Below, piece by piece: positions 1 through 8,051 of a stretch of 47,945 bases of DNA (the first letter of the stretch is position 1; each line of letters opens with the position of its first letter). The translations under genes were made by a program, and so were the position numbers. The stretch is from the NCBI GenBank assembly GCA_900757465.1, contig CAAENY010000133.1, forward strand, positions 1 through 47,945. The letters run 5' to 3'. This stretch comes from an uncultured Collinsella sp. (GTDB lineage: Bacteria; Actinomycetota; Coriobacteriia; Coriobacteriales; Coriobacteriaceae). The notes beneath the pieces were generated by a model, which worked only from the letters and a program-made list of their open reading frames with translations, ran no database searches and was not told the DNA's origin.

Positions 1-1719
1 TCAGAGGACTACTCTGTCGACGGCCTCTCGGCAAAGGCGTCCGATGGAGGGTCTCCTCTCCTGGGCGACCGCTGCTCGCTCGGCCTGGCCGCGTCCGGCA
101 ACTCGGGCTCGGTCCGCTATAAGTTCGTCTGGGAGCAGGGCGGCTGGTCCAGGTGGGGCACCATCCGCCAGCTCGGGCCCGAGGCCTCCTGCGATTGGGT
201 GCCGGAGGTCGCCGGCGACGTCAACATCTTGGTCGACGCCGTCGATTCGGCCGGCAACGTGAGGACCTGGAGGTTCCCCGTCAGGGTGGAGAGAAATCTA
301 TCTAACTTCACTTCAATAGATTTGAAATCTGATTCATCCAATTTGTGCGTAGGGGATACGCTTTCAATTACACCTCGGATTACCATCCGAAAGAATAATC
401 AGATTTCATACAAATATGTTTGGATGCGGAACAACTGGGCTGAATGGGGTGTGATTGACTCCGGCAGAGGTAAATCCTCAATTGACTGGAGAGTCGATAA
501 ATCTGGCGCTGTCACCGTTTTTGTTGATGTTATTGATGAGGCCAACGATCAGACGATGACCTCGAAGACTGAATGCTCGATTGGCTCCGAGAAGTGGAAT
601 TACGAGTCCCTGAGTTCTTCTGCAACGCTTGTCAGGCCTAATGAAAGCACTGAGATCGATGCTAGATGCTCGGGTGATATTAATTACTTACAGTATAAGT
701 TCGTCTGGAATAAGAATAATTGGGCTGACTGGGGCGTTGCTCAACAGGGCACAAGTTCACACTTGCAATGGGCTCCAAAAGACGCCGGAGACTATGAATT
801 GATCTGTGACGTTTCGGGGTCAGATGGAGTTGTCCAAACAAAAAGAACAATCATTAGCTGTTGGGATTTCTCGAGGATTACTGCAATTTCGACTGATGGC
901 AATAATTCTTGGGGAGTTCGAGCTGATTTGGGAACGCTTGCAGCTGAAAAATCTGGACAATTTCAGTTTAAATTTGTTTGGGCCAAGTCCGACTGGAGTA
1001 AATGGGGTGTTCTAAAAGAATTTTCCAGTGTGAATGACGCCTATTTCAATCCCTCTGCACTTGGATTGCAAGATGGTTATTACGATCTTTACTGCGATGT
1101 CTTGCTTCCTGATGGCACTCTCCAGTCGAAGTCGACTCAGATTTACTACAGCCCATTTGGCAGCTCAACGGTTTTGGGGGTTAGTCGTATTGGACTCGTC
1201 ACTTGGCTTACGACGCATCAATTTGATGGCTATTATTTAGGAACGAGATATTCCGGTGGCTTCTCCTATGATAGTTGCCTTTACCCAAAAGGTGCCCCGA
1301 GATGGGATGGCTATACTGGCATGAATTGCACTGGCTTCGTGGCCCATGCTTATGCTGCGGTTGGTGGCGATGTCAATCGTATTGCGCAGAATAATAATCA
1401 CTCTCCTTGGGCTGGGGGGCCAGGCGGTGGCGGCTATATTAACGCTTGGAGATGGTATGGCTATGCTCGAGATTTGGGATGCAAAATGTATGAGTTCCGT
1501 ACTGTCCAAGATATGCTAAATAGTGGTTATGCTCAAAAGGGAGATATTATCTTCTTTAAGACTGACGGATCAATCGACTGTCATATTGGGTTCTTCTGGG
1601 GAGATAATCCGCATGACAATAAAATGTGGCATCAAATTCTGCCTGGGAATTTAATCGGACCCTGTTTTAACAATGCGAACAAAGGAGAGGTTCGGCAATC
1701 GGTTGTTCTGATTAAATAG
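1..1719 (+). CDS. Repeat-containing cell-surface NlpC/P60-like (CHAP-like) protein, 5' truncated
   Basis: The frame is open from base 1, so the gene starts outside the window; 572 residues are visible. Four repeats follow the pattern [YF]K[FY]VW-x(4)-W-x-[RED/K]-WG, at about residues 40, 137, 232 and 323, spaced 91-97 residues. They look like beta-sandwich surface modules. The C-terminal ~170 residues resemble a papain-fold peptidoglycan hydrolase: GMNCTGFV puts a candidate catalytic Cys at ~443, and DCHIGFFWG a His at ~528. An extracellular wall-binding amidase or endopeptidase is therefore inferred. Base composition changes sharply near base 290: codons before it are almost all G/C-ending and those after are A/T-rich, so the gene is a chimera. 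The signal peptide cannot be seen. Fold assignment is moderately sure; the substrate is unknown. Confidence 0.75.
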   Translation, partial: SEDYSVDGLSAKASDGGSPLLGDRCSLGLAASGNSGSVRYKFVWEQGGWSRWGTIRQLGPEASCDWVPEVAGDVNILVDAVDSAGNVRTWRFPVRVERNLSNFTSIDLKSDSSNLCVGDTLSITPRITIRKNNQISYKYVWMRNNWAEWGVIDSGRGKSSIDWRVDKSGAVTVFVDVIDEANDQTMTSKTECSIGSEKWNYESLSSSATLVRPNESTEIDARCSGDINYLQYKFVWNKNNWADWGVAQQGTSSHLQWAPKDAGDYELICDVSGSDGVVQTKRTIISCWDFSRITAISTDGNNSWGVRADLGTLAAEKSGQFQFKFVWAKSDWSKWGVLKEFSSVNDAYFNPSALGLQDGYYDLYCDVLLPDGTLQSKSTQIYYSPFGSSTVLGVSRIGLVTWLTTHQFDGYYLGTRYSGGFSYDSCLYPKGAPRWDGYTGMNCTGFVAHAYAAVGGDVNRIAQNNNHSPWAGGPGGGGYINAWRWYGYARDLGCKMYEFRTVQDMLNSGYAQKGDIIFFKTDGSIDCHIGFFWGDNPHDNKMWHQILPGNLIGPCFNNANKGEVRQSVVLIK

Positions 1720-1734
1720 TGCTTTAATTTCTGA

Positions 1735-3285
1735 ATGGTATTTGAAGCAACTAATTGTGAAACGGTGATTCTGATAAGTAGCGCAAGCAGAAGACTTACT
1801 GGCATAATAATTACATATGGTTATATACTGGCTCAGGCTTTAGTCGGCTTTGTATATGTTCCGATGTTGTTGCAAAACATTGGACAAGACGAATATGGAC
1901 TCTATCAATTGATAGGCTCTATCATGTCTTATATAGTTTCCATTAATGGGATTTTGTCTGCCGGTGTTGGGCGTTTTTATTGCAAGTATATGGCAGAGGG
2001 CAAAAATGACTTAATGGAGAATACTCTCGCAATAGCTAGGCGTCTGTACTGGGTCCTATCTGTGTTCGTGATGCTAATAAGTTACGTTCTCGCCGTGGTT
2101 GTTCGGTTTGTATATTCAGCCAGTTTTACAAACTCACAGCTTGATGAGTGTTCCGCAATGCTTGTTGTATTAGGGATCAACACAATTGTTATCATGAACA
2201 ACACTATTAGCGTTGCGGCGATAACTGCTAATGAAAGGTTTGTTTTTTTGAAGGGCTCGCAATTGGCCGCCCTAATAGCTCAGCCTTTCATAGTGTATGG
2301 ACTTACGACAATTTTTAAGAATGCATTAGCCGTATGTTTAGTTGTGCTTGTTACAAATGTGTTGTGCGCGGTGAGTCAGCGTTTGTTTGCTAAATATAAT
2401 CTGCATATTAGTTTCAGATATCATGGCTGGGACATGAAACTGGCTAAAGGATTGCTATTTTTTAGCGGCGCGATTGTATTGGTGACGATTGCTGACCAGA
2501 TTTTCTGGAAAACCGATCAATTAATTGTCGGCTATTATTTTGGTGCTGCCGCCGTTGCGGTATATTCTGTTGGATCTCAAATCTACACGATTTATATGAC
2601 AATCGGTACGGCAGCCTCTTCAGTTTTTCTTCCTCGAGTTTCAGAACTGTATTGCCAGAATAAGGATATGTCTGAAATTTCGGATCTCTTCATTAAAGTC
2701 GGTCGCATTTCCTTTATCGTCTGCGGATTTGTTCTTAGTTTATTTATTGTTCTGGGAAAAGATTTCATCATTATTTGGGCTGGTAAGGACTATATAGACG
2801 CTTTCTATATCGCCTTGATCGTAATGGTTCCATTTACCATTGACTTAATTCAGAACCTGGGACTTACCATAATGCAGGTTGCGAATGTTTACCTGTATAG
2901 GGGGTATATGTATCTTGCGATTGCGCTTGTCAACGTGGTCGTGACGATTATACTGCTCAAGCTTATGGGCATAGTGGGCGCAGCAGTTTCAACAGCCATC
3001 GCTATGGTTATAGGTAACGGTTTCTGTATGAATTGGTATTATTCTGAAAAGCTTGGGTTGAACATAAAGAAATTTTGGCTTGAAATTGCCAAACTTTCCG
3101 TCTTGGTTATTGTCGGTACGGGGGCTTTGCTGCTGCTCTATAACCTAATTAAAAACCTTTTATCTGGCCTTGTGGTGGTTTTGGTGTCAGCAATAATTTA
3201 TTTCTTTATCTATTTCTTCTTGGTTTTGATGTTTGGGCTAAACGAATCCGAAAAGACGAGCATATCTGCATTTATCAAGCGATAA
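1735..3285 (+). CDS. Wzx-like polysaccharide flippase (MATE/MOP superfamily)
   Basis: The 516-residue protein is almost entirely hydrophobic, with about 12-14 predicted membrane segments. Its N-terminal pattern (PMLLQNIGQDEYGLYQL) is typical of Wzx/RfbX oligosaccharide flippases, which move undecaprenyl-linked repeat units across the membrane. It lies 15 bases after the surface hydrolase gene and faces two opposing glycosyltransferases, so it fits a polysaccharide locus. The start is uncertain: the ATG at 1735 has no clear Shine-Dalgarno site, and GTG 1765 would give a more family-like N-terminus (MILISSASRRLTG). Codon use is A+T-rich. The substrate cannot be read from sequence. Confidence 0.85.
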   Translation: MVFEATNCETVILISSASRRLTGIIITYGYILAQALVGFVYVPMLLQNIGQDEYGLYQLIGSIMSYIVSINGILSAGVGRFYCKYMAEGKNDLMENTLAIARRLYWVLSVFVMLISYVLAVVVRFVYSASFTNSQLDECSAMLVVLGINTIVIMNNTISVAAITANERFVFLKGSQLAALIAQPFIVYGLTTIFKNALAVCLVVLVTNVLCAVSQRLFAKYNLHISFRYHGWDMKLAKGLLFFSGAIVLVTIADQIFWKTDQLIVGYYFGAAAVAVYSVGSQIYTIYMTIGTAASSVFLPRVSELYCQNKDMSEISDLFIKVGRISFIVCGFVLSLFIVLGKDFIIIWAGKDYIDAFYIALIVMVPFTIDLIQNLGLTIMQVANVYLYRGYMYLAIALVNVVVTIILLKLMGIVGAAVSTAIAMVIGNGFCMNWYYSEKLGLNIKKFWLEIAKLSVLVIVGTGALLLLYNLIKNLLSGLVVVLVSAIIYFFIYFFLVLMFGLNESEKTSISAFIKR

Positions 3286-3338
3286 TCTGCGACGCTTATT
3301 AAGCAGAATAGCCTAATGTACTTTCATTACTTTTATGA

Positions 3339-3390
3339 CCAACCGGCTTGCCTGACATTTGATTATCGAAGGCTAAGTCGGTTGGTTTTA
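3339..3390. terminator. Hairpin between convergent genes, likely bidirectional terminator
   Basis: The 11-base arms CCAACCGGCTT (3339-3349) and AAGTCGGTTGG (3375-3385) pair with one G.U and are followed by TTTT on the plus strand. On the minus strand the arm is followed by TCATAAAA, which is weaker. The hairpin lies between the convergent flippase and glycosyltransferase genes. Confidence 0.6.
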
Positions 3391-3431
3391 CTACTCGGTG
3401 CCAGGAAAAATGAGCGATGACAACAGGGCGA

Positions 3432-4448
3432 TTAGCTCAAGACTTTCAGTATCAATAGTTTTAGCTGTTCACAACAGCGTATTACTATTCGAGATAACAA
3501 ATAGTGCTTATTCTTTGCCGCAAGGAACAGTAAATAGCTGTCAGGTCTGTAGGTGCTGCAAGGGACATCAGCTTTAATTGAGGGATTAAATAAGGCCTCT
3601 GAAATTGAAACAAAGTTACGTTTTTTGGTCTCATTATTGTCACTGAGCTCGTTGATCGATAGGAGATAAAGATACTGTTCCGTTCTTGTTTTCCATGCCA
3701 GCCTTTCTGTTTCTTCTCCCCAACGAGCAGCGATTTTCACTAGGCTTGAGGTGACGAAGGTTAAATCTGAAAGCTGTTTTTCCTTATAGCTGTGTGTTGC
3801 ACTTTGTCCGTTTTGACAATTGTAATAATACAGCGCATCACTTATTTGTAAAACCGATCTGGCTGAATCGACTATGGGTATCATTTGCAGAAAATCTTCT
3901 GCAAAATCGATTCTCTTTGTATCGGTATTGCTTAAATCGTCAATCAGACAGTTTCTTTTGATTGCCTTTCCCCAAATTGAATTGAGTTTCCCTCGTGCCA
4001 AACATTTTCTGACTTCGGCGAGATCGTCACCTTCATAGATGCCAGACGGAAGGGCGGGATTGATAAACGGATCGTTTGAATAGTCTGGGTTTCTTGTATA
4101 GCTGAAACAGATTATGTCTGGATTGCACTTATCGATTTCGCGAGCAAGAATAGATAGGGTATCGAAGCGCAAAGAATCATCTGCATCAACAAAGACCAGG
4201 TAATCTCCGGCGCTTATCTCCGCGCCTTTTCGCCTGGCCTCATATACGCCCATATTATTTTGTCTAACGTAATGAGTATTGTTGTGAGATTCACAAAACA
4301 CTTTGCAGACACTTTCAGTAGCGTCTGCTGATCCATCATTGATGAGAATAATTTCATAGCCGTCATATGTTTGTTGGTAGATGGATGATAGCGTTTCCGG
4401 CAAACTGGATGCCGCATTATATGCAGGGATAATAATTGAAAACAGCAT
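3432..4448 (-). CDS. Glycosyltransferase family 2
   Basis: This 338-residue protein opens with the GT-A signature MLFSIIIPAYNAASSLPETL, followed by ILINDGSADAT and the metal-binding DADD at about residues 92-95. It should transfer a sugar from a nucleotide donor to a lipid-linked acceptor on the cytoplasmic face. Donor and linkage are unknown. ATG 4448 is preceded by AAGGAAC at suitable spacing. It is the second gene of a two-gene minus-strand unit, 33 bases downstream of a GT4 gene, inside an otherwise plus-strand locus. The A+T-rich codon use matches its neighbours and differs from the genome backbone to the right. Confidence 0.88.
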   Translation of the reverse strand: MLFSIIIPAYNAASSLPETLSSIYQQTYDGYEIILINDGSADATESVCKVFCESHNNTHYVRQNNMGVYEARRKGAEISAGDYLVFVDADDSLRFDTLSILAREIDKCNPDIICFSYTRNPDYSNDPFINPALPSGIYEGDDLAEVRKCLARGKLNSIWGKAIKRNCLIDDLSNTDTKRIDFAEDFLQMIPIVDSARSVLQISDALYYYNCQNGQSATHSYKEKQLSDLTFVTSSLVKIAARWGEETERLAWKTRTEQYLYLLSINELSDNNETKKRNFVSISEALFNPSIKADVPCSTYRPDSYLLFLAAKNKHYLLSRIVIRCCEQLKLLILKVLS

Positions 4449-4481
4449 TTAGTTCCTTTCCGTATTGGAAGAACAAGATGG

Positions 4482-5579
4482 TTAGTTAGAAAGCCCGTTT
4501 ACAATGTCCCTGTATAAAATAAATTGACGCTTGGCAATGGCCTTCCATTGAAAGTGTTCAATTGCATACTTTCTAGCTGCATTTGCAAGTTTACAACGAA
4601 GTTCATCGTCATTGAACAGGGTGAGAATTGCGTTAGAAATGGCTTCGAGATCAGATTCTACACCGATTCCAATTCCTTTATTGTTCGCTGTTTCTTTCCA
4701 TGTGGTTCCCTCGGTAACAATAATTGGGAGGCCATATGCTAGCGCTTCCAAAACAGACGTCGGGAAACCTTCAGTGCGTGAAAGTTGGATATAAAACTGC
4801 GATTTGAGAAAAGCGTCCGCTTTAGATTGACCATTAACTGGACCATTTAATAAAATAATATCGGATACTTGATTGTCGGCAATAAGTAGTTCCAGTTTGG
4901 CCATAGACCCATCTTCGTCTGGACCGTAGATGTAGATTTTAGCTCCGAGCCCTCTTAGCTCATCAGCAATTAGCGGCAGACTTTTGATCAGTAGATCAAG
5001 ACCTTTGACCTCTATATCTAGGCGGCCAATAAAAAGCGCGATGCGGCTGTCTAAGTTTGAGGCTTTGGCTTTTGGGATGCTAACACCATTTGGAATAATG
5101 CTTGCTTTCCTATGTTTAAAGCCGTTTGAACTCATCGCCTCTTTTTCCGATAGAAAATGGATACAATCAGCATTGCGAATAAAGGCGTTATAGAAGAAAA
5201 CGTTAAGCAATTGTTTAGCTAAATGATGCTGTTCTTGCGCCACATATGTTAGAGACCCATGTGGTGTGATGATGTATGGGATCGCACGTCTTCTGAGCCA
5301 ATGGCTTAGTTTAATGTGATCCGGCCTATATATCTCATGAAATATTACGAGTGACGGATTGCAAAACGGTTCAGGAAGTTTTTCTATGCATGACTGAAAG
5401 AAGACGGGATATTTCGCATCTTTAGGTCTGTAGTTTGTAAGATTTAATAGAGCTATATTCATTTCCTTTATTTCTGACTGCTCATTTAGGTATTGAGGCA
5501 CCACTGTAGACACGCCAGAAGCGAAATCACTTGTAATATATGCCACATGAAGGACTATTAAACTATCGGTAGTTTTCAT
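4482..5579 (-). CDS. Glycosyltransferase family 4 (GT-B fold)
   Basis: The 365-residue protein has the two Rossmann-like halves of GT-B enzymes. The C-terminal half shows FIGRLDIEVKGLDLLI and the retaining-GT E-x7-E motif in RTEGFPTSVLEALAYGLPII. IIPNGV precedes the domain junction. GT4 enzymes transfer sugars from nucleotide donors with retention of configuration. ATG 5579 has GGGAG nine bases upstream. The gene is transcribed divergently from the GT2 gene at 5616, with only 36 bases between start codons. It is first in the two-gene minus-strand unit. The sugar is not predictable. Confidence 0.87.
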   Translation of the reverse strand: MKTTDSLIVLHVAYITSDFASGVSTVVPQYLNEQSEIKEMNIALLNLTNYRPKDAKYPVFFQSCIEKLPEPFCNPSLVIFHEIYRPDHIKLSHWLRRRAIPYIITPHGSLTYVAQEQHHLAKQLLNVFFYNAFIRNADCIHFLSEKEAMSSNGFKHRKASIIPNGVSIPKAKASNLDSRIALFIGRLDIEVKGLDLLIKSLPLIADELRGLGAKIYIYGPDEDGSMAKLELLIADNQVSDIILLNGPVNGQSKADAFLKSQFYIQLSRTEGFPTSVLEALAYGLPIIVTEGTTWKETANNKGIGIGVESDLEAISNAILTLFNDDELRCKLANAARKYAIEHFQWKAIAKRQFILYRDIVNGLSN

Positions 5580-5615
5580 TAGCGTTTGCTCCCGCAGCGG
5601 TGTTGGAGGTTTTAG

Positions 5616-6560
5616 TTGACAGATTCACAGTTGGTTTCAGTGCTCATGCCTTGTTATAGGGAGAGCGCCAAAGATTTTACTGAGGCACTAGCGTCTATTT
5701 TAAAGCAGACCTATCATCGAATCGAGGTGGTTGTTGTTTTTGATAATCCAGATGACAACACACTTTACGATATTGCTCAAAACTATAGCTCTCATGACAG
5801 CAGGATTTGCCTCGTGAGAAATGAACGCAATCTTGGTCTTGCTGCATCTTTGGAAAGGGCGTTCAAGGTCTCACGCGGTCAGTATATCTGCCGAATGGAC
5901 TCAGATGACATTTCTGAGGCGCAGCGCATTGAACGGCAGTTGTCGTATCTTGAAGAACATGAGCTTGACCTAGTGGGTTCTTATTTGAACGCCATTGACG
6001 AAGACGGTAGTCAATTATATCTCGTTGATTCAATTCCAAGTTCGAGTGAAGGCGTTAGGCGTTCTCTTATGATTAGAAATTGCGTACCTCATCCGAGTTG
6101 GTTTGGAAGAAGGTCTGTATTTGAAATGGGGTATCGGTCTGTTCCGCTAGCAGAAGATTATGACTTACTGTTGCGTGCCGAGCTGGAAGGGTTCACTATT
6201 GGAAACGTTCCAGAGGCGCTCATTCGATACAGAATGACTGTTAATAGCATTTCGCGTAGCAATTTGTATAAACAGTTCGTTGTTTCTCAGTGTTTACGTT
6301 CAGCTTTCAAAGAGGGTCGATCACTGGATGTCGATAAGATTGATACAATCGTCGCCGAGCGGTTCGATCAGCGACGAGCTGAGAACTATCTAAAGGCAAA
6401 TGCATTATTTAATAATGGGTTGAGAAATATTCATTCTGGTAATCGAGCAAAAGGTATTTCCCAATTGCTTCAAATCCCATTTTGCTCTAAGTCGTATTTA
6501 ATGAATGTCATTAATATGGCGCGTGTGGTTGCAATTAAAACTTTTGAGAAAACCTCGTAG
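5616..6560 (+). CDS. Glycosyltransferase family 2
   Basis: The 314-residue protein begins LVSVLMPCYRESAKDFTEAL and has the nucleotide-sugar and metal site CRMDSDD near residue 100, typical of GT2. The HPSWFGRRSVFEMGYR segment is characteristic of bacterial capsule or O-antigen GT2 enzymes. The start is TTG 5616, chosen because GGAGG at 5605-5609 lies six bases upstream; no in-frame ATG fits as well. Any promoter must lie largely within the divergent GT4 gene because the intergenic space is only 36 bases. Donor and acceptor are unknown. Confidence 0.87.
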   Translation: MTDSQLVSVLMPCYRESAKDFTEALASILKQTYHRIEVVVVFDNPDDNTLYDIAQNYSSHDSRICLVRNERNLGLAASLERAFKVSRGQYICRMDSDDISEAQRIERQLSYLEEHELDLVGSYLNAIDEDGSQLYLVDSIPSSSEGVRRSLMIRNCVPHPSWFGRRSVFEMGYRSVPLAEDYDLLLRAELEGFTIGNVPEALIRYRMTVNSISRSNLYKQFVVSQCLRSAFKEGRSLDVDKIDTIVAERFDQRRAENYLKANALFNNGLRNIHSGNRAKGISQLLQIPFCSKSYLMNVINMARVVAIKTFEKTS

Positions 6561-6669
6561 TTGTGCACCTACGCTTAGAGAGACATGGCGTAACCATGCC
6601 GTTCGACACTCGGAAGATTGCTAGCTTTGAAATCTAGGGCGAGGTTTGTTGTGGGGTTCTCGATGCCGT

Positions 6670-6682
6670 GTGCACCATTCGT
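6670..6682 (+). repeat. 13-bp direct repeat, left copy
   Basis: GTGCACCATTCGT occurs here and again at 7281-7293. The two copies bracket the G+C-rich island. Confidence 0.5.
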
Positions 6683-6752
6683 GGTTGATTTCCGATCTCA
6701 GTCGAACACACTGCGCAGATAGTCCGTACCTGCGGCTAACCGAACGCCCCCG

Positions 6753-6782
6753 CGGCCCCCATGGACCCCGGGGGTGCCGTTT
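6753..6782 (+). terminator. G+C-rich terminator-like hairpin
   Basis: The 5' arm CGGCCCCC (6753-6760) pairs with GGGGGTGCCG (6770-6779) with a single bulged T, followed by TTT. The stem is strong but the U tract is short, and the hairpin lies about 190 bases past the nearest plus-strand gene. Confidence 0.35.
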
Positions 6783-6906
6783 CCCCAGTTGAAGGAACGG
6801 TGGATATGTGTTCGATAGGTCCGGTGGCCATTCTCCGCCCTCAGTTTGGCACCTCTTTCCAGACTCAGCCGGACGGTCGGTCCGCCTATTCCGTTTTGCC
6901 TTCAGG

Positions 6907-7162
6907 CTAGGCCAGCGGGGCGTCGCGCCTCTCTGCGCGCGCCCTCTCGATGAGGCTCGGCGTCAGGTCGAGTCTTCCGATGGGCACGTCCTCCAGGCCG
7001 TAGGCGTCTAGCAGCGCCTCCGCATCGCCGCCGAGCATCGCCCTGGAGGCGCGCGGGCGTCCAGCTCCAGCATCTTCTGGACCGTGTCCCTTTCGTGACT
7101 GGTGAGCCTGCCGTAGACACTCGGGGCCGCCTTCTCGGAACCCTTTTTTTCTTTCCGGACAT
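6907..7162 (-). pseudogene. Frameshifted small gene of unknown function
   Basis: Two overlapping minus-strand frames show strongly G/C-ending, protein-like codons that join into one polypeptide. One runs from KGSEKAAPSVYGRLTSHERD to QKMLELDARA. The other runs from SRAMLGGDAEALLDAYG to the end RAERRDAPLA and TAG at 6907. The break falls in a GCGCGC run near 7048-7056 and is explained by a two-base expansion. A likely start, MSGKKK (ATG 7162), sits in a third frame and joins the first through a run of seven A on the coding strand, either by another indel or by -1 slippage. I do not recognise the family; LTSHERDTVQKML faintly recalls a helix-turn-helix N-terminus. Composition is unlike the flanking genes. 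Confidence 0.45.
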
Positions 7163-7213
7163 GCCGTCCTTCGAGTTCCTGAGGCCAACCGGTTCGGCTC
7201 TCAGGGTAACGGG

Positions 7214-7253
7214 TTCCCACATTCATCCGTACATGTGCGGATGAATGTGGGAA
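7214..7253. repeat. Perfect 16-bp inverted repeat, 8-base loop
   Basis: Arms 7214-7229 (TTCCCACATTCATCCG) and 7238-7253 are exact reverse complements around TACATGTG. No T tract follows on either strand, so it does not look like a standard intrinsic terminator. It lies upstream of the promoter of the next gene and beside the frameshifted remnant. It could be an operator, a recombination site or a mobile-element end. Confidence 0.8.
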
Positions 7254-7280
7254 GTGTTCGGATTAAGTTGATAATCAAGG

Positions 7281-7293
7281 GTGCACCATTCGT
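7281..7293 (+). repeat. 13-bp direct repeat, right copy
   Basis: Second copy of GTGCACCATTCGT, identical to 6670-6682. It lies just upstream of the -35 region of the following gene. Confidence 0.5.
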
Positions 7294-7301
7294 TGTGTCT
7301 A

Positions 7302-7331
7302 TTTAACCATTTGTATATCTCTCGCTATAAT
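7302..7331 (+). promoter_or_regulatory. Putative sigma-A-type promoter
   Basis: A consensus -10 TATAAT lies at 7326-7331, with a weak -35 TTTAAC at 7302-7307 and 18-base spacing. Predicted transcription starts about 20 bases before the GTG of the next gene. Confidence 0.55.
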
Positions 7332-7358
7332 AATGAGAAAAACTAGAGATCGGTTTAT

Positions 7359-8051
7359 GTGTATATGACACCCAAAACTCTTATCGCTATTCCTGCTTAT
7401 AATGAGGAGGAATGCATAGAAAAGACGATATGCGAGCTCAGGCAAATTGCACCTGAGTTTGATTTTGTTGTTATCAATGATGGGTCTCGAGATCGAACGC
7501 TAGCTATCTGCAAGGATCTTGGTTGTGACATCATTGATATGCCCATTAACTGTGGTTTGACCGTTGGGTTTCAGACGGCTGCGCGTTATGCGGTTGATCA
7601 TGGATATGACTATATGGTTCAGTTTGATGCTGACGGCCAGCATTGTCCGGAATATATAAAGGTCCTTGTTGATAGGGCTCAATCTGATGGATCAGATATT
7701 GTCATTGGCTCTAGGTTTGTAAGCGTGCGCAAAGACAAGACGCTTCGCATGATCGGCTCGCGTATGATTACGGTGCTAATAAAGATTCTGACAGGCAAGA
7801 GGATCAGTGACCCCACGTCTGGATTTAGGCTATTTGGGCGGGATATTCTTAAGAAATACTATTACGACAATACCTTAAATCCGGAACCAGAATCTCTCGC
7901 TTTCTTTTTGAAGCAAGGGTATTCCATTTCAGAGGTACAGGTTAAGATGCGCGAGCGTCAAGGTGGCGAGAGCTATCTTAACCCTGTTAGGTCTATGCAG
8001 TATATGGTTCGTGTTTTCGTTACGCTCCTTGTCGTTCAGTGGTTTAGGTGA
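7359..8051 (+). CDS. Polyprenyl-phosphate glycosyltransferase (DPM1/GtrB-like GT2)
   Basis: The 230-residue soluble GT2 protein starts TLIAIPAYNEEECIEKTI and carries VINDGSRDRT and the catalytic QFDADGQH motif of dolichol-phosphate-mannose-synthase-like enzymes. These transfer a hexose from a nucleotide sugar to undecaprenyl phosphate, so that the sugar can be flipped and added outside the cell. It lacks the two C-terminal membrane helices of GtrB; the following DUF2304 gene probably supplies membrane anchoring, as is common for this pair. The start is GTG 7359 (AGAG about ten bases upstream) or ATG 7365. Its stop overlaps the next start by three bases (GTGA). Donor sugar unknown. Confidence 0.88.
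   Translation: MYMTPKTLIAIPAYNEEECIEKTICELRQIAPEFDFVVINDGSRDRTLAICKDLGCDIIDMPINCGLTVGFQTAARYAVDHGYDYMVQFDADGQHCPEYIKVLVDRAQSDGSDIVIGSRFVSVRKDKTLRMIGSRMITVLIKILTGKRISDPTSGFRLFGRDILKKYYYDNTLNPEPESLAFFLKQGYSISEVQVKMRERQGGESYLNPVRSMQYMVRVFVTLLVVQWFR

Larger units (their letters stand above)
6561..7358. other. G+C-rich 800-base gap without an intact gene
   Basis: This gap separates two A+T-rich glycosyltransferase genes, yet its middle (about 6700-7215) is very G+C-rich. It contains a G+C-rich hairpin, a frameshifted minus-strand coding remnant, a 13-bp direct repeat on either side (6670-6682 and 7281-7293) and a perfect 16-bp inverted repeat. I see no intact ORF with convincing codon use and no RNA gene. 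It is best read as a remnant of inserted or recombined DNA. Confidence 0.55.

Noticed and set aside
6561..7358. CRISPR array or RNA gene in the G+C-rich gap
   Set aside because: Only one pair of 13-bp repeats and one inverted repeat exist, with no regular spacing and no cloverleaf or rRNA-like segment.
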